This document shows, one piece after another, positions 1 to 7,723 of a stretch of DNA of 64,000 nucleotides (within the stretch, counting starts at the first letter, position 1; each line of letters begins with the position of its first letter). Both the position numbers and the translations under genes were made by a program. Origin of the DNA: Hydrogenophaga sp. (GTDB lineage: Bacteria > Pseudomonadota > Gammaproteobacteria > Burkholderiales > Burkholderiaceae_C); the NCBI RefSeq assembly GCF_030656115.1, contig NZ_JAUSOO010000133.1:62001-126000 (forward strand), written 5' to 3'. Below the pieces are notes generated by a model, which saw only the letters and a list, made by a program, of their open reading frames with translations, was not told where the DNA came from and did not search any database.

Positions 1-450
1 AAACAGTACCCCGATGTTCGGGTGGACAAGTTCCATATCGACATCCTGACGGCTCACTTCGTGCAGCGCCCCGACTTCTTTGACGTGGTGGTGGGCAGCA
101 ACCTGTTTGGCGACATCCTGAGCGACCTGGGGCCTGCTTGCACCGGCACCATCGGTATTGCGCCCAGTGCCAACCTGAACCCCGACCGCAAATACCCCTC
201 ACTCTTTGAACCGGTGCATGGCTCCGCGCCCGATATCGCTGGCAAAGGCATCGCCAACCCGATTGGCCAGATCTGGTGTGGTGCATTGATGCTCGACTTT
301 CTCGGTTACCGCGAAGCGCATGATGCGGTGATGCAAGCCATTGAGGCCGTGCTGCAGCCCGGTGCTGGAGCGCCCCGCACGCCAGACCTGGGTGGCATGG
401 CCAGCACCATCGACGTGGGCCGCGCCATTGCACAAGCCTTGCGGGTCTGA
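1..450 (+). CDS. Tartrate/D-malate-type decarboxylating dehydrogenase, C-terminal part
   Basis: The reading frame is open from base 1, so the 5' part lies outside the window; 149 residues remain. It belongs to the isocitrate/isopropylmalate dehydrogenase family. The segment with GSNLFGDILSDLGP is the conserved metal/substrate-binding region, and EPVHGSAPDIAGKGIANP is the family nucleotide-binding loop. The loop sequence and the end of the protein look more like tartrate/D-malate dehydrogenase (TtuC/DmlA) than LeuB, but I cannot separate these substrates from the C-terminus alone. These enzymes oxidise and decarboxylate 2-hydroxyacids with NAD in the cytoplasm. The gene stands alone, with a gap of about 300 bp before hupB. 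Confidence 0.75.
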   Translation, partial: KQYPDVRVDKFHIDILTAHFVQRPDFFDVVVGSNLFGDILSDLGPACTGTIGIAPSANLNPDRKYPSLFEPVHGSAPDIAGKGIANPIGQIWCGALMLDFLGYREAHDAVMQAIEAVLQPGAGAPRTPDLGGMASTIDVGRAIAQALRV

Positions 451-753
451 TCCGAACGCGTTACGTGTAGCGCACGACTGCAATACCTGCTGCGAGCACA
501 GCAGTTACATATTTCACGCCGTTGGGCCAAGACTGCTTTGAAATACGTCTAGAATCTCGCCTTCTTTGTCGGTGGCGCTCTGCGTTGCTCGTTGTTCGTT
601 GCCAACGTCTCTTGGTCATTGGGTTTGGTGACAGACCTGCGGCACAGCTTCAGAGACCGTGTAGGGTCATTGTGAATGACCCATGTTGCACTGACTTGGT
701 TCGGATGGGAGCGTCTACAAGGATTTTTCTACCTATGACAAGAGGAGCTTTTT
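451..753 (+). promoter_or_regulatory. Intergenic region upstream of hupB
   Basis: There is no convincing coding sequence in these 303 bases. The 3' end carries a strong ribosome binding site (AGAGGAG, 741-747) six bases before the GTG start of hupB, so the hupB promoter is expected here. I could not pick a unique -35/-10 pair. Confidence 0.45.
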
Positions 754-1026
754 GTGAACAAAACAGAACTCGTCGAGCACATTGCCGTGCATGCAGATAT
801 TTCTAAGGCTGCCGCGACGCGTGCACTGGATTCAACGATCGCAGCTATTCGAACAACGCTAAAAGAGGGCGGTACGGTGTCTCTGGTGGGCTTTGGTTCT
901 TTTGCCGTCACGAAACGTCCCGCTCGAAAGGGTCGCAATCCGCGCACCGGCGAAGAGATTAAGATCAAAGCTGCTAAAGTGCTGAAGTTTCGTCCGGGCA
1001 AGGCATTGAAGGACGCGTTGAACTGA
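754..1026 (+). CDS. hupB: Histone-like DNA-binding protein HU
   Basis: A 90-residue protein of the normal length for HU/IHF. It starts [11 protein letters not shown] and contains the DNA-binding signature [20 protein letters not shown] (residues about 48-67) that forms the beta-arms gripping the minor groove. HU bends and compacts DNA as a dimer in the nucleoid. The start is GTG at 754, fixed by AGAGGAG just upstream. It is followed by tRNA-Val and ppiD, a common arrangement in betaproteobacteria. The GFGSF form and the absence of IHF-specific features favour HU over IHF. Confidence 0.95.
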   Translation: MNKTELVEHIAVHADISKAAATRALDSTIAAIRTTLKEGGTVSLVGFGSFAVTKRPARKGRNPRTGEEIKIKAAKVLKFRPGKALKDALN

Positions 1027-1048
1027 AACGCGTTCCCTGTTTTCGGTG

Positions 1049-1124
1049 GGGTGCTTAGCTCAGTTGGCAGAGCGGCGCCTTTACACGGCGTAGGTCGGCG
1101 GTTCGACCCCGTCAGCACCCACCA
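1049..1124 (+). tRNA. tRNA-Val (anticodon TAC)
   Basis: Acceptor stem GGGTGCT pairs with AGCACCC, the D-arm has AGCTCAGTTGGCAGAGC, the anticodon loop TTTACAC gives TAC, the T-arm has GGTTCGACC, and CCA is encoded. This reads GUA-type valine codons. It is distinct from the second tRNA-Val at 16723, which is the phage attachment site. Confidence 0.95.
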
Positions 1125-1134
1125 AACCATCGAA

Positions 1135-1163
1135 AAGGCGAACCCGGGTTCGCCTTTTTTTTT
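1135..1163 (+). terminator. Rho-independent terminator after tRNA-Val(TAC)
   Basis: Perfect 11-bp inverted repeat AAGGCGAACCC/GGGTTCGCCTT followed by a run of T. It lies 10 bases after the tRNA and 50 bases before ppiD. Confidence 0.85.
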
Positions 1164-1215
1164 GCGGTCAGCGCACCACTGCTGCCGTTAGTTTCTTGTT
1201 TCAGGGTTTCAAGGC

Positions 1216-3135
1216 ATGTTCGATACCATCCGCAACCACAAGAAGTACCTCATGGGCTTTTTGCTGATTCTGATCATTCCATCGTTCATCCTGTTCGGTG
1301 TTCAGGGGTTCAATGACGCTGATCAGCGAGGTGCGGTGGTCGCCACCGTCGATGGCCAGGAGATCACACAGCTGGAATGGGATCAGGCGCACCAGACGGA
1401 GTCGCAGCGGCTGCGTGAAGCCATGCCCACACTGGATGCCAAGTTGCTCGACAGCGAGGACGCACGGTACGCCACACTGGAACGCTTGGTGCGTCAGCGG
1501 GTGTTGGCGGTAGCCGCCCAAAAATTCAATCTTTTCACCAGTGACCAGCGCTTGGCCCGCGATCTGCAGAACAACGAAGTCATTGCAAGTTTGCGCCGCC
1601 CTGATGGCACGCTGGATGTCGATGCTTACCGTCAGCTGCTGGGGCGCCAGGGCATGACGCCTGAAATGTTTGAAGCCCAGGTGCGGGCCGACCTTTCTCA
1701 GCGCCAGGTCGCTCAAGGTATTCAGTCCTCAGGATTTGCCACCGAAGGTCTGGCCAAAGTGTCGCTGGATGCCTTTTTTGAGCAGCGTGAAGTGCGCTTG
1801 GCGCGCTTTACCGCCAGCGAATTGGCTGCACAGGTTTCCCTCACCGACGCAGACATGGAAACCTTCTACAACAACAACCCTGCGTTGTTCCAGTCGCAGG
1901 AGCAAGCCGATGTGGAGTACCTTGTTCTTGACGCCGCCGCGCTCCAAAAAAGCATTGCCTTGGCCGAGGCCGACGTGCGCGCCTATTACGACCAAAACGC
2001 GGTCCGCCTGTCGGGCAACGAAGAGCGGCGTGCGAGCCACATTTTGCTGACCTTGGCACCGGATGCCTCGGCTGCCGACAAAGCGGTGGTGCGCGAGAAA
2101 GCGGCAGCGTTGCTGGCGCAAGTCAAAGCCGCACCTCATACGTTTGCCGAAGTGGCCAAGGCCAACTCGCAGGATCCGGGTTCCGCAATTAACGGTGGTG
2201 ACCTGGATTTCTTCGCTCGTGGAGCCATGGTTAAGGCCTTTGAAGATGCCACCTTTGCGCTGCAAAAAGGTGCCATTTCGGAACTGGTGGAGTCCGAGTT
2301 TGGCTTCCACATCATTCAATTGACTGACATCAAGACACCGCCGCAGCGCAGCTTTGGCGAGATGCGGGCTGAAATTGAGGCTGAGTTGAAAAAGCAGCAG
2401 GCGCAGAAACAATTTGCCGATTCCGCAGAAGCTTTCAGCAATCTGGTCTACGAGCAGGGGGACAACCTCACTGCTGCTGCCGAGCGTTTCAAACTTGAGA
2501 TTCAGACAGCCAGAGGCCTCACGCGCAAGCCACAAGCCAGCGCTGGCGTGCTGGCCAACGAGCGCTTGCTCAACGCCATTTTTGCAGCCGACTCGATCGA
2601 CAAAAAACGCAACACAGAAGCCATCGAAACGGCATCGGGGCAATTGGTGTCGGCGCGCATTGTCCAATACGCACCCGCGAGAACACAACCTTTGGCTGAG
2701 GTTCGCGAGCAGGTGCGCCAGCGTTTGGTGGCCCAACGCTCAGCCGATTTGGCCCGTACAACCGGTGCCAAACAACTGGACGCCTGGAAAAGCGGTGCAG
2801 ACGCTGCAGGCTTGTCCGCCGCGCTGGTGGTGTCGCGCGACAACGCCCAAGGCCTTAGCGGTCCCATGCTGAACGCAGCACTTAGTGCAGACCCCAAGCA
2901 ACTGCCTGCCTGGGTCGGTGTCGATTTGGGCGAGCAGGGCTACGCTGTTGTCAAGGTTGACAAAGTGCTGCCACGCCAACCCCGTGACGGACAGGCCAAG
3001 ATGCAAGAAGTACAGCAATACAGCCAGTGGTGGTCGTCGGCCGAAAGTTCGGCTTACTACGACACGCTCAAAGAGCGTTTTAAAGTGCGCATCAAGGTTC
3101 CTGCTCCCAAGCCCGTGGTTGCACCAGCACGTTAA
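1216..3135 (+). CDS. ppiD: Peptidyl-prolyl cis-trans isomerase D (periplasmic folding factor)
   Basis: A 639-residue SurA/PpiD-type foldase. The N-terminus (residues about 12-30, GFLLILIIPSFILFG) is one membrane anchor with a short cytoplasmic start typical of PpiD. A SurA_N-like chaperone region follows (about 30-210). The parvulin (PpiC/rotamase) domain is at about 270-370, with RASHILLTL, SQDPGSAINGGDL and FGFHIIQL. The C-terminal part is helical with low conservation. PpiD assists outer-membrane and secreted proteins as they leave the Sec translocon. Length and architecture match the family, and no truncation is seen. It stands between tRNA-Val and tRNA-His. Confidence 0.92.
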   Translation: MFDTIRNHKKYLMGFLLILIIPSFILFGVQGFNDADQRGAVVATVDGQEITQLEWDQAHQTESQRLREAMPTLDAKLLDSEDARYATLERLVRQRVLAVAAQKFNLFTSDQRLARDLQNNEVIASLRRPDGTLDVDAYRQLLGRQGMTPEMFEAQVRADLSQRQVAQGIQSSGFATEGLAKVSLDAFFEQREVRLARFTASELAAQVSLTDADMETFYNNNPALFQSQEQADVEYLVLDAAALQKSIALAEADVRAYYDQNAVRLSGNEERRASHILLTLAPDASAADKAVVREKAAALLAQVKAAPHTFAEVAKANSQDPGSAINGGDLDFFARGAMVKAFEDATFALQKGAISELVESEFGFHIIQLTDIKTPPQRSFGEMRAEIEAELKKQQAQKQFADSAEAFSNLVYEQGDNLTAAAERFKLEIQTARGLTRKPQASAGVLANERLLNAIFAADSIDKKRNTEAIETASGQLVSARIVQYAPARTQPLAEVREQVRQRLVAQRSADLARTTGAKQLDAWKSGADAAGLSAALVVSRDNAQGLSGPMLNAALSADPKQLPAWVGVDLGEQGYAVVKVDKVLPRQPRDGQAKMQEVQQYSQWWSSAESSAYYDTLKERFKVRIKVPAPKPVVAPAR

Positions 3136-3198
3136 GCAATGAATCTGCAAAAGAAGTCAGAAATCTGATTTTCTTCGCGCTATAATTCAAGGCTTACG

Positions 3199-3274
3199 GT
3201 GGCTGTAGCTCAGTTGGTAGAGTCCAGGATTGTGATTCCTGTTGTCGTGGGTTCGAGCCCCATCAGCCACCCCA
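3199..3274 (+). tRNA. tRNA-His (anticodon GTG)
   Basis: Acceptor GTGGCTG pairs with CAGCCAC. The anticodon loop TTGTGAT between stems CAGGA/TCCTG gives GTG. The T-arm has GGGTTCGAGCCC and CCA is encoded. A G at 3198 can act as G-1 opposite C73, as expected for tRNA-His. A TATAAT-like box (3181-3186) lies close upstream. Confidence 0.94.
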
Positions 3275-3287
3275 AAAGATAAAGTTC

Positions 3288-3311
3288 AAAGCCCGGCTCA
3301 TGCCGGGCTTT
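3288..3311 (+). terminator. Terminator after tRNA-His
   Basis: Ten-bp stem AAAGCCCGGC/GCCGGGCTTT with loop TCAT, just after the tRNA. The remaining bases to 3658 hold no gene or clear signal that I can support; this is the convergent gap between tRNA-His and cho. Confidence 0.75.
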
Positions 3312-3658
3312 GCCGTTTCAGCGGGCTCCGTTTGTTCATCAAGTCACCATGCGAAACCGAACACGCATGGTGTCCAGCCAGCAAATGCAAGTACCTGCCC
3401 TGGGTACTGAATGCGTCCGATACCCAAACCAAGGACGCGCCGACTTCTGCGACAGAGGACCGGACCGTCCAGCGGTGATCGCACGCGTGCAGCAACTCGT
3501 TGAACCTAAAAACGACAGTTGACCGCGCGTTAACCGCTGGAGATGCCTGTGCATACTGAGAATGTTGCCCACAATCAAGCGCACCTCGCTCAGCGGTTGG
3601 GTTCAGAGTGCGTTCGTCTGGAGCAGATCACGCAGGCCCAACAGTCTCCGTGGCGCTC

Positions 3659-4516
3659 CTACAACAGCACCATCTCGGCTTTTCCAGTCAGCAGGGGCTT
3701 GCAAAGAACCTTGTAGCCGTCGGCGTCAAAGGCGGTGGCCACGCGATCCAGTGCTGGTGCCTGCGTCACATCGGACACGCTGCCCAAGTAGCACCAGTTG
3801 CGGATGACATGAATCTGGACCAGCGTTTCATGGCGCTCCACCAGTCCAATGGCGCCCGGGTAGGGCCAGCAGGCCACGCGCAGGCCGTCCAGGCTGGTGA
3901 AGAGGCGGGTGCGGTGTGCTTCTGGGCTTTCGTCGCCGCAGCACACACCAGCACACTGTTTGAGCATGGCGCGAAAGCAAGCGCGGCCAGGTGGTAGTTT
4001 CTCCAAACCCAGCGCACCGTAGCAGAGTTTGTGCTGATCGGCCAGGCTGCGCAGGCTCTCCTGTGCGGCGTGGCGGCTGGCGAACAAGCCGTACAGCTGC
4101 GGTTCGGTCGCAAAGTTCAGGTCTTTTGAATAGACCACTTCGGGTTTTCCGTCCACCATGCGCAGGGAACACAGTTGGCGGTTTCGGCGCAGCTTCTGGT
4201 TCAACAGCGGTTGCTGCTGTTTGATTAGGCTCGCTTCGAGGAGCAGGGCGCCCATTTCACCCGCTGTGCGGATGTGGCTGATGCGCAGGGTCTGGCGCAG
4301 CAGCCGTGCTTCGTCGACGTTGCGCAGGTGGGACAGCACACGCTGGCGCAGGTTGATGCTCTTGCCGATGTACAGCGGCAAATCCCCTTCTTGGCCGTGG
4401 AACACGTACACCCCAGGCGCTGCGGGCAAGTCGTCGATGGCGGCTCGCAGGTGGGTGGGGTATTCGTAGGTTCGGGCTTGCTCGAATTCAGGGCGGCGGC
4501 GAGCGGGTAGGTGCAT
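3659..4516 (-). CDS. cho: Excinuclease Cho (UvrC-like GIY-YIG nuclease)
   Basis: A 285-residue homologue of the UvrC N-terminal half. The GIY-YIG nuclease core includes APGVYVFHG and PLYIGKSINLRQRVLSHL, followed by RTAGEMGALLLEASLIKQQQ with the catalytic Glu. A Cys-rich segment (ACFRAMLKQCAGVCCG) is typical of Cho. Cho makes the 3' incision in UvrA/UvrB nucleotide excision repair, and uvrB is about 4 kb away. The start at 4516 matches the usual N-terminus (RRRPEFEQARTYEYP) and has GAGG upstream. An earlier in-frame ATG at 4582 would overlap the preceding gene. It lies 13 bases after the acyltransferase stop on the same strand, so the two are probably cotranscribed. Confidence 0.9.
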   Translation of the reverse strand: MHLPARRRPEFEQARTYEYPTHLRAAIDDLPAAPGVYVFHGQEGDLPLYIGKSINLRQRVLSHLRNVDEARLLRQTLRISHIRTAGEMGALLLEASLIKQQQPLLNQKLRRNRQLCSLRMVDGKPEVVYSKDLNFATEPQLYGLFASRHAAQESLRSLADQHKLCYGALGLEKLPPGRACFRAMLKQCAGVCCGDESPEAHRTRLFTSLDGLRVACWPYPGAIGLVERHETLVQIHVIRNWCYLGSVSDVTQAPALDRVATAFDADGYKVLCKPLLTGKAEMVLL

Positions 4517-4529
4517 AAAGCGATCAGCC

Positions 4530-5126
4530 TCAGTCTGCGCTGGCTTCGAACTGGGCTGCGTTTTTCCCCTTGAAGGGGGCATAAAAGGCTTTGATGGCGG
4601 CCATGTCGGCTTCCACGTCGCCGGTTGGTTTGAAGAGTGGACCCAAGCCGCTGCGCTTGGTGTTGTAGTCCATGTAGGCCATCACGATGGGCACCTGGGC
4701 GCCCAGGGCGATGTAATAAAAACCCGTCTTCCAGTAGCGGGTTTTGCTGCGCGTGCCCTCGGGCGGAACGATGAGTTGCAGTGGTCCGTCTGCCGTGCGG
4801 ATGGCGTCTGCCGAGGCGGCCACCAGGTTGTTGGACTGCTCCCGGTTGACCGGGATACCGCCCAACCACTGCATGATGCCGCCGAAGGGCGCCTTGAAGA
4901 GGCTGTGCTTGCCCATCCAATACGGGTTGAGCCGCAGCGCAAAGGCCACCATGAGTGTGTAGGGCAGATCCCAGTTGCTGGTGTGCGGCGCCGCAATGAA
5001 CACGCTTTTGGTGGCTTCGGGGGGCAGGGCACCTTCCACTTTCCAGCCGGTTAGTTTGAGAAACGCCAACGAGAAGCCGCGCAGCAGGGTGTTGATAACC
5101 GGGGTGGTGAAGATGGTGCGGTGCAT
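4530..5126 (-). CDS. Lysophospholipid acyltransferase family protein (PlsC-like)
   Basis: About 198 residues. The acyltransferase box HTSNWD (HX4D form) follows SVFIAAP, and the second motif is VPPEGTRSKT, where Glu-Gly contacts the glycerol phosphate. Proteins of this short type acylate lysophospholipids or related acceptors at the inner membrane. The exact substrate cannot be told. The frame is open much further upstream, but that part is antisense to the alpha/beta hydrolase gene and has no family similarity. I take ATG 5126 (MHRTIFTTP); ATG 5171 (MNWQSPRALQ) is an alternative. It is divergent from the hydrolase gene. Confidence 0.8.
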   Translation of the reverse strand: MHRTIFTTPVINTLLRGFSLAFLKLTGWKVEGALPPEATKSVFIAAPHTSNWDLPYTLMVAFALRLNPYWMGKHSLFKAPFGGIMQWLGGIPVNREQSNNLVAASADAIRTADGPLQLIVPPEGTRSKTRYWKTGFYYIALGAQVPIVMAYMDYNTKRSGLGPLFKPTGDVEADMAAIKAFYAPFKGKNAAQFEASAD

Positions 5127-5231
5127 GGCTTGTGAGTATCGCTGAAGCGCCCGAGGTGACTGCCAATTCATGACCCGCATGGGTATGCGCGCTACCATCG
5201 CCGGCACCCCCGCACACCAGGAGCCACCACC

Positions 5232-6071
5232 ATGCAAGACCGCCTCACGATACAAGGCCTGAATGTGACCATGGAGGGCACAGGGCCCGCCGTGGTGATG
5301 CTGCACGGCTGGCCCGACACGCCAGCGCTGTGGGACGACACGGTGGCCAGTCTGCGTGACGGCTACCGCTGTGTGCGCTTTGCCTTGCCTGGGTTCGATC
5401 TGAGCCAGCCACCGCGCCCGGTGTCGGTGGACGAGATGTGCGCGCTGGTGGGTGCCGTGGTGGATGCCGTAAGCCCCAACGAGCCGGTGACGCTGCTGCT
5501 GCACGACTGGGGCTGTTTCTTTGGCTACGAATACGCGGCGCGCCACACCAGTCGGGTGGCACGGGTGGTGGGGGTTGACATTGGTGACACCAATTCGGGC
5601 GCCTATTTGAAATCGCTCAAGTTCAAAGAGAAGCTCATGATTGCGGGCTACCAGCTGTGGCTGGCGCTGGCCTGGAAGCTGGGCGGCCTGTTGCCGGGAG
5701 TGGCCAACCGCATGACGCGCTTCATGGCGCGCACCATCGGTTGCCGCACGGCACCTGAGCACATGGGCTGGCAGATGAACTACCCCTATGCGATGCAGTG
5801 GTTTGGCTCTTATGGCGGGCTGCGCGGCGTGGCGCGGGTGGGCCAGGTGCTGGGGCCGCAGTTGCCCACGCTGTTTTTCTTTGGCAAGCGCAAACCGTTC
5901 ATGTTTCACTCCCCGCGCTGGCTGGCGGCCCTGGGCACCACGCCCGGGTGTGGCGTGCAGGGCTTTGACGCCGGCCACTGGCTGATGCGCCAGAAGCCGG
6001 CGCTGTTTAACGCCAGTGTGCGCCGTTGGCTGGACCAGGCCACGGCGCCCAAGGCTCCAGAAGCGCCATGA
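5232..6071 (+). CDS. Alpha/beta hydrolase with Asp nucleophile (haloalkane dehalogenase/epoxide hydrolase type)
   Basis: A 279-residue alpha/beta hydrolase. The oxyanion motif HGWPDTPALWDD is near residues 25-36. The nucleophile elbow is HDWGCFFGYEYA, so the nucleophile is Asp rather than Ser, as in haloalkane dehalogenases and epoxide hydrolases. The catalytic His is probably in FDAGHWLMRQ near the C-terminus. A longer, more hydrophobic cap region lies between (KEKLMIAGYQLWLALAWKLGG). The natural substrate is unknown. The stop overlaps the ATG of the next gene (ATGA), so the two are translationally coupled. Confidence 0.8.
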   Translation: MQDRLTIQGLNVTMEGTGPAVVMLHGWPDTPALWDDTVASLRDGYRCVRFALPGFDLSQPPRPVSVDEMCALVGAVVDAVSPNEPVTLLLHDWGCFFGYEYAARHTSRVARVVGVDIGDTNSGAYLKSLKFKEKLMIAGYQLWLALAWKLGGLLPGVANRMTRFMARTIGCRTAPEHMGWQMNYPYAMQWFGSYGGLRGVARVGQVLGPQLPTLFFFGKRKPFMFHSPRWLAALGTTPGCGVQGFDAGHWLMRQKPALFNASVRRWLDQATAPKAPEAP

Positions 6072-6280
6072 AGCCCGAAGACCTGGAACGGCTGCTGACC
6101 GTGGAAATGCCGTTTGGCAAACACAAGGGCACGCCCATTGCTGACCTGCCCGGCAACTACCTGAACTGGTTTGCGCGCGAGGGCTTTCCGAAAAGCGAAG
6201 TGGGCCACCTGCTTCGGCTCATGCATGAAATCGATCACAACGGCTTGAGCGACTTGCTCACCCCGCTGAGGCGCCGTTGA
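6068..6280 (+). CDS. DUF3820 family small protein
   Basis: A 70-residue protein with the family motif MPFGKHKGTPIADLPGNYLNWF, seen in DUF3820 proteins and in some exonuclease C-termini. Function is not established. The ATG overlaps the preceding stop by four bases. Confidence 0.75.
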   Translation: MKPEDLERLLTVEMPFGKHKGTPIADLPGNYLNWFAREGFPKSEVGHLLRLMHEIDHNGLSDLLTPLRRR

Positions 6281-6299
6281 GGGTGCCTGCTTTCGCCGG

Positions 6300-6899
6300 T
6301 CAAGCCGGTAAATTCAATGCCTCAACTACCCGCGCTGCGGCATACGCGTCGTTGGCTGCGTAGATCAACTGGCCTGGGCTCAATTGCGGGTTGGCCCAGT
6401 TTGACGTGGCGGCTTTTTTTGACTTGATGAAGCGCTGCCTGAACAGCACGGCTACCGCGCCTTTGACGCCCATGTCCTTGCGGTAGCCGCGTTGGCGGAA
6501 CACTTGGTTGAGTTCCAGCACGGCTGCGGGCGCCACGGCCAGTTTGGCCACGATGCGCCGGGTGTCATCACCCAGCCCAAAACCAGCCTTGGTGTGGCCC
6601 GCGTGAGCCAGCAGTTCGGCCACCTGCTCGCGGCAGCCGGGGTCCGTCAGCTGAAACACCCAGGCATGTTGTAGCGTGGACAGTTGCACGATGTGCGGCC
6701 CATCAGACACCTGATCTTTCACAAAGGTGGGTTTGGACTCGGTGTCAAAACCCCACACCGGGTGATCGCGCAACGCTGCCACCGCTTCGGCAGCCTGGCG
6801 GGCGGTCTCGACCAGCGTGATGCGATCCAGACCCAGGCGGTCAAACTCGGGCAATAGGGCAATCTCGTCTTTGCTGGGGGTTGGGCGGGTTGCGTTCAT
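6300..6899 (-). CDS. 3'-5' exonuclease domain protein (RNase D-like)
   Basis: About 199 residues with a DEDD-type 3'-5' exonuclease domain. FDTESKPTF gives the first Asp/Glu pair, the segment around KAGFGLGDDTRR gives the next Asp, and YAANDAYAAARVVEAL the last. It is a stand-alone nuclease domain without the HRDC domain of full RNase D. The target (RNA or DNA) is unknown. The start at 6899 (MNATRPTPSK) is preferred over an upstream start at 6959 whose extra residues are Pro/Gly-rich and unlike the family. It is divergent from the next gene. Confidence 0.82.
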   Translation of the reverse strand: MNATRPTPSKDEIALLPEFDRLGLDRITLVETARQAAEAVAALRDHPVWGFDTESKPTFVKDQVSDGPHIVQLSTLQHAWVFQLTDPGCREQVAELLAHAGHTKAGFGLGDDTRRIVAKLAVAPAAVLELNQVFRQRGYRKDMGVKGAVAVLFRQRFIKSKKAATSNWANPQLSPGQLIYAANDAYAAARVVEALNLPA

Positions 6900-6980
6900 G
6901 GGCTGGGGCGGCGGCAAGCCGCCGCGCGGGATCGATAATGGGACATTGTGCAACGCCACTGCCAGGCAGCCTTGGGCTCC

Positions 6981-7289
6981 ATGACCTACACCCTCAAACT
7001 CTTCGTGTCTGACGATACCTCACCCGCGCAGCGCCAGGGAGCCGAGCGGCTGTTTCGCGAAGCGCTGGAAACCACGCTGGGTGATCCAGCCTTGGTCGCT
7101 CCGGTGTATGCGGCCTACCAGCGCATTGCAGCCCTGCATGGCGAAGCACCCGATGTGGATGCGCTCACGGTGGACGAGCGCATGCTGTTTGAGCACTGGC
7201 AACTGGCCGAGGCCGCTGCGTTGTCGGCGGTCTGGGGCCCTTACCGCAGCCTGGACGAAGGTACTTACGAGATTGTGCTTCCCGGCTGA
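6981..7289 (+). CDS. Small conserved-looking protein of unknown function
   Basis: A 102-residue acidic, helical protein beginning MTYTLKLFVSDDTSPAQRQ. I recognise no family. It has no signal peptide, membrane segment or Cys pair. It sits divergent from the exonuclease gene and upstream of the DUF6172 gene on the same strand. The frame also opens at 6948, but those extra residues look spurious. Confidence 0.6.
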   Translation: MTYTLKLFVSDDTSPAQRQGAERLFREALETTLGDPALVAPVYAAYQRIAALHGEAPDVDALTVDERMLFEHWQLAEAAALSAVWGPYRSLDEGTYEIVLPG

Positions 7290-7382
7290 ACCGCAGACCA
7301 GCAGGCAGGGTCTTGATTCACCGATAATTGAGGGTTGTGATTTCGTCCTCCCAGGGCGCTCATTCCCTTTGAAGGACCCTCC

Positions 7383-7718
7383 ATGAAAAAAACATTCCCC
7401 TTGCGCGCTGAAGGCAAGCACCCCGACCGCGTGCTAGAAGCCGTCAAGCACGAAATCCGCAAATACATCAAGCGCGAACGCCGCCGCGATGTGCCCGAAG
7501 GCGCTGACTTCTGGGACTTTGACTGCAAGTTCGGCGCTGACAAAGACACCGCCGCCGCCATCGCCCCAGCAACACTCACCGCCGCATTGGACGCCCTGGC
7601 GCAGGCTGGCGGCGGACAATGCTACGTGGAACTGCTGGCCAAGCCCGCCGTGTGGGAACGGCGCCCCGCAGGCCAGGCCGCTGCCGACGAAGCGGCACCA
7701 TCTGCGGATGGCACCTGA
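7383..7718 (+). CDS. DUF6172 family protein
   Basis: A 111-residue protein starting [20 protein letters not shown] with [12 protein letters not shown] and WDFDCKFG, features I associate with the DUF6172 family. Function is unknown. The C-terminus is Ala-rich and low-complexity. It ends five bases before uvrB and is probably cotranscribed with it. Confidence 0.7.
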   Translation: MKKTFPLRAEGKHPDRVLEAVKHEIRKYIKRERRRDVPEGADFWDFDCKFGADKDTAAAIAPATLTAALDALAQAGGGQCYVELLAKPAVWERRPAGQAAADEAAPSADGT

Positions 7719-7723
7719 TACCC

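Noticed and set aside
5127..5978. N-terminal extension of the acyltransferase frame
   Set aside because: It is antisense to the alpha/beta hydrolase gene and not similar to any acyltransferase.
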